A stretch of DNA of 16,513 nt from Acidimicrobiales bacterium (GTDB lineage Bacteria > Actinomycetota > Acidimicrobiia > Acidimicrobiales > Iamiaceae). This document shows positions 14,184 through 16,513 of this stretch, piece after piece (the stretch's first letter is position 1; every line of letters starts with the position of its first letter). The stretch spans positions 1-16,513 of the forward strand of contig JAGQSI010000011.1 in assembly GCA_020439605.1 (NCBI GenBank), written 5' to 3'. The position numbers were made by a program, and so were the translations under genes. The notes beneath the pieces are model-generated. The model was not told the DNA's origin, searched no databases, and saw only the letters and a list, made by a program, of their open reading frames with translations.

Positions 14184-14906
14184 TTAGACCGCCCTTGGCT
14201 CAATCTGTATTACACTTTGATCTCGGATTGTTGCGGTATTGCCGAACATCTTTGTAACCCAACGATGAGTTGCCTGTATATAGACACCGACATAATCTGG
14301 CCCAGCTCGATTATTGCCATTACGGGTATCTACACGGCTGGTTGGACACCAAAATCTATCTGGTGACTGACCTGAGTGCGGCCCACTCGTTAGGCATCCG
14401 AACCAGATCTTCGACTGGTCCAGTGGACGCGGTTGTCCGTTAGCGAGATCAGCTTCGTAGTCGCTCATCTCTGCTACCTGGTCGATTGCCTTCGCGATGT
14501 CGGCTGCTCGGTAGACGTTGCATACGCCGGACTGAGATGTGCCCCCAGCACACGTGGTATTTGGTTTTGCACCAAAGGCCGTGGCCTTATAGATCACGAT
14601 GTACTTGATATCCTGGTCGTCGAGCGCCGAAGACTCTTTACTCACATTAAGGACTGTAAACAGGTCTGCGTTGCCGTCGGCTCCATAGGCGCTCGCGGAA
14701 CGGGCGCCGGCACGTACTGAACTCGAAACGCCCAAATAGGTGTTCATGAACAGGCCGCCCTCAATGATTCCGAAGACAAGCATCATGAAGATCGGAGTAA
14801 TAATGGCTGCTTCCACCAGGGCCACTCCACGCTCACCCCAAGTGGCGGCGCGCTGCGACTTCAGATGCCGGAATGGCCTTCCCCTCAAGCGCGATCCACG
14901 AAACAC
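14184..14906 (-). CDS. TadE-like pseudopilin, first gene of the cluster
   Basis: A 240-residue TadE-type protein. The basic start (FRGSRLRGRPFRHLKSQR) is followed by GERGVALVEAAIITPIFMML (24–43), a pilin-like hydrophobic helix with the conserved Glu, and then SSSVRAGARSASAYGADGNA. The exported part carries four cysteines (119, 129, 171, 187) in TTCAGGTSQSGVCNV and FGCLTS...FWCPTSR, followed by DYVGVYIQATHRWV and the ending QIEPRAV. The start is GTG 14906: GAGG at 14915–14912 lies five bases before it and the family homology begins soon after. The frame is open back to 15068, but that would overlap the divergent dgt gene and the promoter region. No pilin ATPase, platform protein or prepilin peptidase gene is present in the window, so the secretion machinery must be encoded elsewhere if this operon is functional. 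Confidence 0.85.
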   Translation of the reverse strand: MFRGSRLRGRPFRHLKSQRAATWGERGVALVEAAIITPIFMMLVFGIIEGGLFMNTYLGVSSSVRAGARSASAYGADGNADLFTVLNVSKESSALDDQDIKYIVIYKATAFGAKPNTTCAGGTSQSGVCNVYRAADIAKAIDQVAEMSDYEADLANGQPRPLDQSKIWFGCLTSGPHSGQSPDRFWCPTSRVDTRNGNNRAGPDYVGVYIQATHRWVTKMFGNTATIRDQSVIQIEPRAV

Positions 14907-14945
14907 AATGACCTCATCGGCATAAACACCACGGAACGTGAGAGA

Positions 14946-14951
14946 ATTGTA
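14946..14951 (-). promoter_or_regulatory. Putative -10 element (TACAAT) for the pseudopilin operon
   Basis: On the minus strand TACAAT (14951–14946) matches the -10 consensus in five of six positions. Transcription from it would start near 14940 and give a leader of about 33 bases that includes the GAGG ribosome binding site before GTG 14906. No clear -35 is visible. The 126 bases between the pseudopilin and dgt starts (14907–15032) hold this and a divergent promoter. Confidence 0.45.
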
Positions 14952-14996
14952 CCTCAGATGACGGAGATCTGCCCGAAAAATGTGACATCGGTCCCT

Positions 14997-15023
14997 TTGG
15001 CTGTCATAGGGGGTCCGTATGGT
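14997..15023 (+). promoter_or_regulatory. Putative promoter for dgt
   Basis: TTGGCT at 14997–15002 and TATGGT at 15018–15023 are separated by 15 bases, which is short. ATG 15033 follows nine bases after the -10, so the leader would be very short or absent. No Shine-Dalgarno sequence is seen. Confidence 0.35.
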
Positions 15024-15032
15024 TAGGGCACC

Positions 15033-16100
15033 ATGATTCAAGACCTCACTCAGCCTGCCGTTGCGCACAGCCCGATTCCTGTCGGGCCTCCACAGAGATC
15101 TCTGCCGTCACGCGCTGAGCGGGAATCTCTCGAGGCAGACCAACTCGCGACGTTCGCAACTCGTGCTCAAGGAGCAGGAAACCGGGCTGTTGTCGAGGAG
15201 CCAGACACGTTCAGAACCTGTTTTGAGCGCGACCTGGACCGCATCCACCATTCCAAGGCCTTTCGCCGCTTGGCCGGTAAATGCCAGGTATTCGTAGCCC
15301 CAGAAGATGATCACCTCCGTACCAGACTCACTCACGCCATTGAGGTATGTCAGGTTGCGGTCTCCATAGCAAGACCCACAGGCCTCAACGTCGCGCTTAC
15401 CGCCGCCGCTGCTACCGGCCATGACTGTGGCCACGGGCCCGCTGGCCATGCTTCGGAAGGCGCACTGTCCCCATTCGTGGAAGGCGGCTACCACCACGCT
15501 GTTTATGGGGCAGACGTAGTGCTCACGCCGCTCAACCTCTGCGCAGAAACGCTCGACGCCATTCGAAACCATTCCTGGAACCGACCTGCGCCCGCTACGC
15601 CGGAGGGCGAGGTTGTGGCATGGGCAGACCGGATTGCATATGTATGCCACGACTTTGAAGATGCTGTTGATGCGGGAATCGTCTCCCCCAAGGAGCTACC
15701 CAAAGAGGTCTCCGAGGTAGTCGGGCGAGACCGTAGAAGCCAGTTGCACGGCTTTATCACCGCCATGGTCGAGACAATCGCTACCACCGGAACCGTTGCT
15801 CTAAGAAGTACCGAGGCGCAAGCGTTAGCAGCATTTCGGGCATTCAACTATGAGCGAATCTATTTACGGCCGGAATCGGTGGAACAGGCAGATCTCGCAG
15901 CCAAACTCATCTCAAGCCTCGCTGAGTACTACCTGACTAACCCATCTCAACTCCCAGAAAGCATCGGACTCGTATCCGGCTCACCTGAAGCAACCGCTGC
16001 CGCAGTGCAGTACGTCTCGGGTATGACAGACAGATTTGCCCATCGTGTCGCAATGGACCTTCTCGGCTGGGACGAGCGGTCGCTACCACGTACAGCCTGA
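15033..16100 (+). CDS. dgt: dGTPase-like HD-domain deoxynucleotide triphosphohydrolase
   Basis: A cytosolic 355-residue HD-domain enzyme of the dGTPase-like group, which hydrolyses dNTPs to the nucleoside and triphosphate and so limits the dNTP pool. The family segment RDLDRIHHSKAFRRLAGKCQ (66–85) is followed by RTRLTHAIEV (His101), ATGHDCGHGPAGHASE (His130, Asp131) and AWADRIAYVCHDFEDA (Asp199). These supply the H...HD...D metal ligands, so it should be active. Residues 1–50 are a polar extension. It is shorter than E. coli Dgt (505) and like the shorter actinobacterial and Gram-negative homologues. The gene stands alone, divergent from the pseudopilins and convergent with rpmA. In many actinobacteria dgt lies beside dnaG; here it does not. 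The real substrate preference (dGTP or other dNTPs) cannot be told from the sequence. Confidence 0.92.
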   Translation: MIQDLTQPAVAHSPIPVGPPQRSLPSRAERESLEADQLATFATRAQGAGNRAVVEEPDTFRTCFERDLDRIHHSKAFRRLAGKCQVFVAPEDDHLRTRLTHAIEVCQVAVSIARPTGLNVALTAAAATGHDCGHGPAGHASEGALSPFVEGGYHHAVYGADVVLTPLNLCAETLDAIRNHSWNRPAPATPEGEVVAWADRIAYVCHDFEDAVDAGIVSPKELPKEVSEVVGRDRRSQLHGFITAMVETIATTGTVALRSTEAQALAAFRAFNYERIYLRPESVEQADLAAKLISSLAEYYLTNPSQLPESIGLVSGSPEATAAAVQYVSGMTDRFAHRVAMDLLGWDERSLPRTA

Positions 16101-16179
16101 ACTTGATCGGGTCCACCACAGAGATTCGACCTACCCCGCATAGTCAACAGTGGAGAGCACTTTGCTTCCACGCCTTGAC

Positions 16180-16194
16180 CTCCACATCGTGGAG
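16180..16194 (+). terminator. Small hairpin downstream of dgt, possible terminator
   Basis: CTCCAC (16180–16185) pairs with GTGGAG (16189–16194) around a 3-base loop, 79 bases after the dgt stop. The bases that follow (TCCACCTCTTG) are only mildly T-rich. The rest of the 194-base interval 16101–16294 holds the rpmA terminator and no open reading frame I can support. Confidence 0.25.
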
Positions 16195-16230
16195 TCCACC
16201 TCTTGAGCGTCCGATCGCTACGAGCCGAGA

Positions 16231-16270
16231 CCCAAAACAGAACTGAGGTCCCGCCTGGACGGGACCTCAG
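16231..16270 (-). terminator. Intrinsic terminator of rpmA
   Basis: On the minus strand CTGAGGTCCCG (16270–16260) and CGGGACCTCAG (16253–16243) form a perfect 11-base-pair stem with a 6-base loop, followed by TTCTGTTTTGGG. It starts 24 bases after the rpmA stop and is the strongest terminator in the window. It separates rpmA from the genes downstream on its strand, so obg is not transcribed with rpmA here. Confidence 0.85.
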
Positions 16271-16294
16271 TCAACTACTTGATGAAGCTGAGCC

Positions 16295-16513
16295 TCAGTC
16301 GGCTGGCAGCACATCCACAAGCTTGCGGCCACCACGGCGACCAAACTTCACGTGACCGTCGATCGTGGCAAACAAAGTGTCGTCGCCACCACGGCCAACG
16401 TTCTCACCAGGGTGGAAATGAGTGCCACGCTGGCGAACAATGATTGAACCGGCGGACACCAAAGTGCCGTCGTAGGCCTTTACGCCGAGGCGTTGTGCAT
16501 TTGAATCGCGGCC
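16295..16513 (-). CDS. rpmA: 50S ribosomal protein L27, 3' part (start lies outside the window)
   Basis: The last 72 codons of rpmA run from the window edge to TGA at 16297–16295. The translation reads [20 protein letters not shown], then [20 protein letters not shown], then [20 protein letters not shown] and ends VDVLPAD. This is unmistakable L27, which sits near the peptidyl-transferase centre of the 50S subunit. About 10–15 N-terminal residues are missing, beyond the edge. L21 (rplU) would be expected further upstream on the same strand. The gene is followed by a strong terminator. Confidence 0.97.
   Translation of the reverse strand, partial: GRDSNAQRLGVKAYDGTLVSAGSIIVRQRGTHFHPGENVGRGGDDTLFATIDGHVKFGRRGGRKLVDVLPAD

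Noticed and set aside
14907..15068. Longer start for the first TadE gene, back to 15068
   Set aside because: It would overlap the dgt start and the promoter region; GTG 14906 has a proper ribosome binding site and leads directly into the family homology.
1..16513. CRISPR arrays, tRNA or rRNA genes, insertion sequences, phage genes
   Set aside because: I saw no spaced direct repeats, cloverleaf-like segment, transposase, integrase or terminal repeats; almost the whole window is accounted for by coding genes.

Overview
The window is a stretch of bacterial chromosome, most likely from an actinobacterium and plausibly a member of the Acidimicrobiia. The evidence is the rpmA–obg–proB–proA backbone, which is a typical actinobacterial order; frequent GTG starts; a promoter-to-start geometry that suggests leaderless mRNAs; moderate GC; and actinobacterial-type TadE/TadG pseudopilins. 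The lineage is an inference from style, not from a marker gene.

Layout: (1) 13–1317, proA on the minus strand. (2) 1311–9562, a plus-strand block: a GNAT acetyltransferase, an AAA+ ATPase of the CbxX/SpoVK type with a helical, possibly TerB-like N-terminus, a membrane-anchored cut-down periplasmic-binding protein, a lipoprotein fusing a periplasmic-binding domain to a von Willebrand A domain, a glycine-zipper/coiled-coil protein, the lipid II flippase MurJ and the membrane-stress protein PspA. Three junctions in this block are 4-base ATGA/GTGA overlaps. (3) 9573–11965, proB and obg on the minus strand, overlapping by one base. (4) 11983–14906, three minus-strand TadE/TadG-type pseudopilin genes that are visibly richer in A+T. 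(5) 15033–16100, a plus-strand dGTPase-like HD phosphohydrolase. (6) 16295–16513, the 3' part of rpmA (ribosomal protein L27) on the minus strand, with a clear intrinsic terminator.

The housekeeping backbone rpmA–obg–proB–proA is thus interrupted twice: by the pseudopilin genes plus dgt between rpmA and obg, and by the envelope block between proB and proA. ProB and ProA catalyse the first two steps of proline synthesis (glutamate to glutamyl phosphate to glutamate semialdehyde), but here they lie more than 8 kb apart and cannot share a simple transcript.

The most interesting part is the envelope block. It joins a cytosolic AAA+ motor, two exported proteins with periplasmic-binding folds (one carrying a complete metal-binding MIDAS site), a membrane/coiled-coil protein, MurJ and PspA. 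I infer an envelope-stress or cell-wall-maintenance system in which PspA and the AAA+ ATPase act at the inner face of the membrane, the binding-protein/vWA lipoprotein acts outside, and MurJ ties the set to peptidoglycan precursor export. The members are recognisable; the joint function is inference. No tRNA, rRNA, CRISPR array, transposase or other mobile element was seen, and no gene-free stretch exceeds 200 bases.
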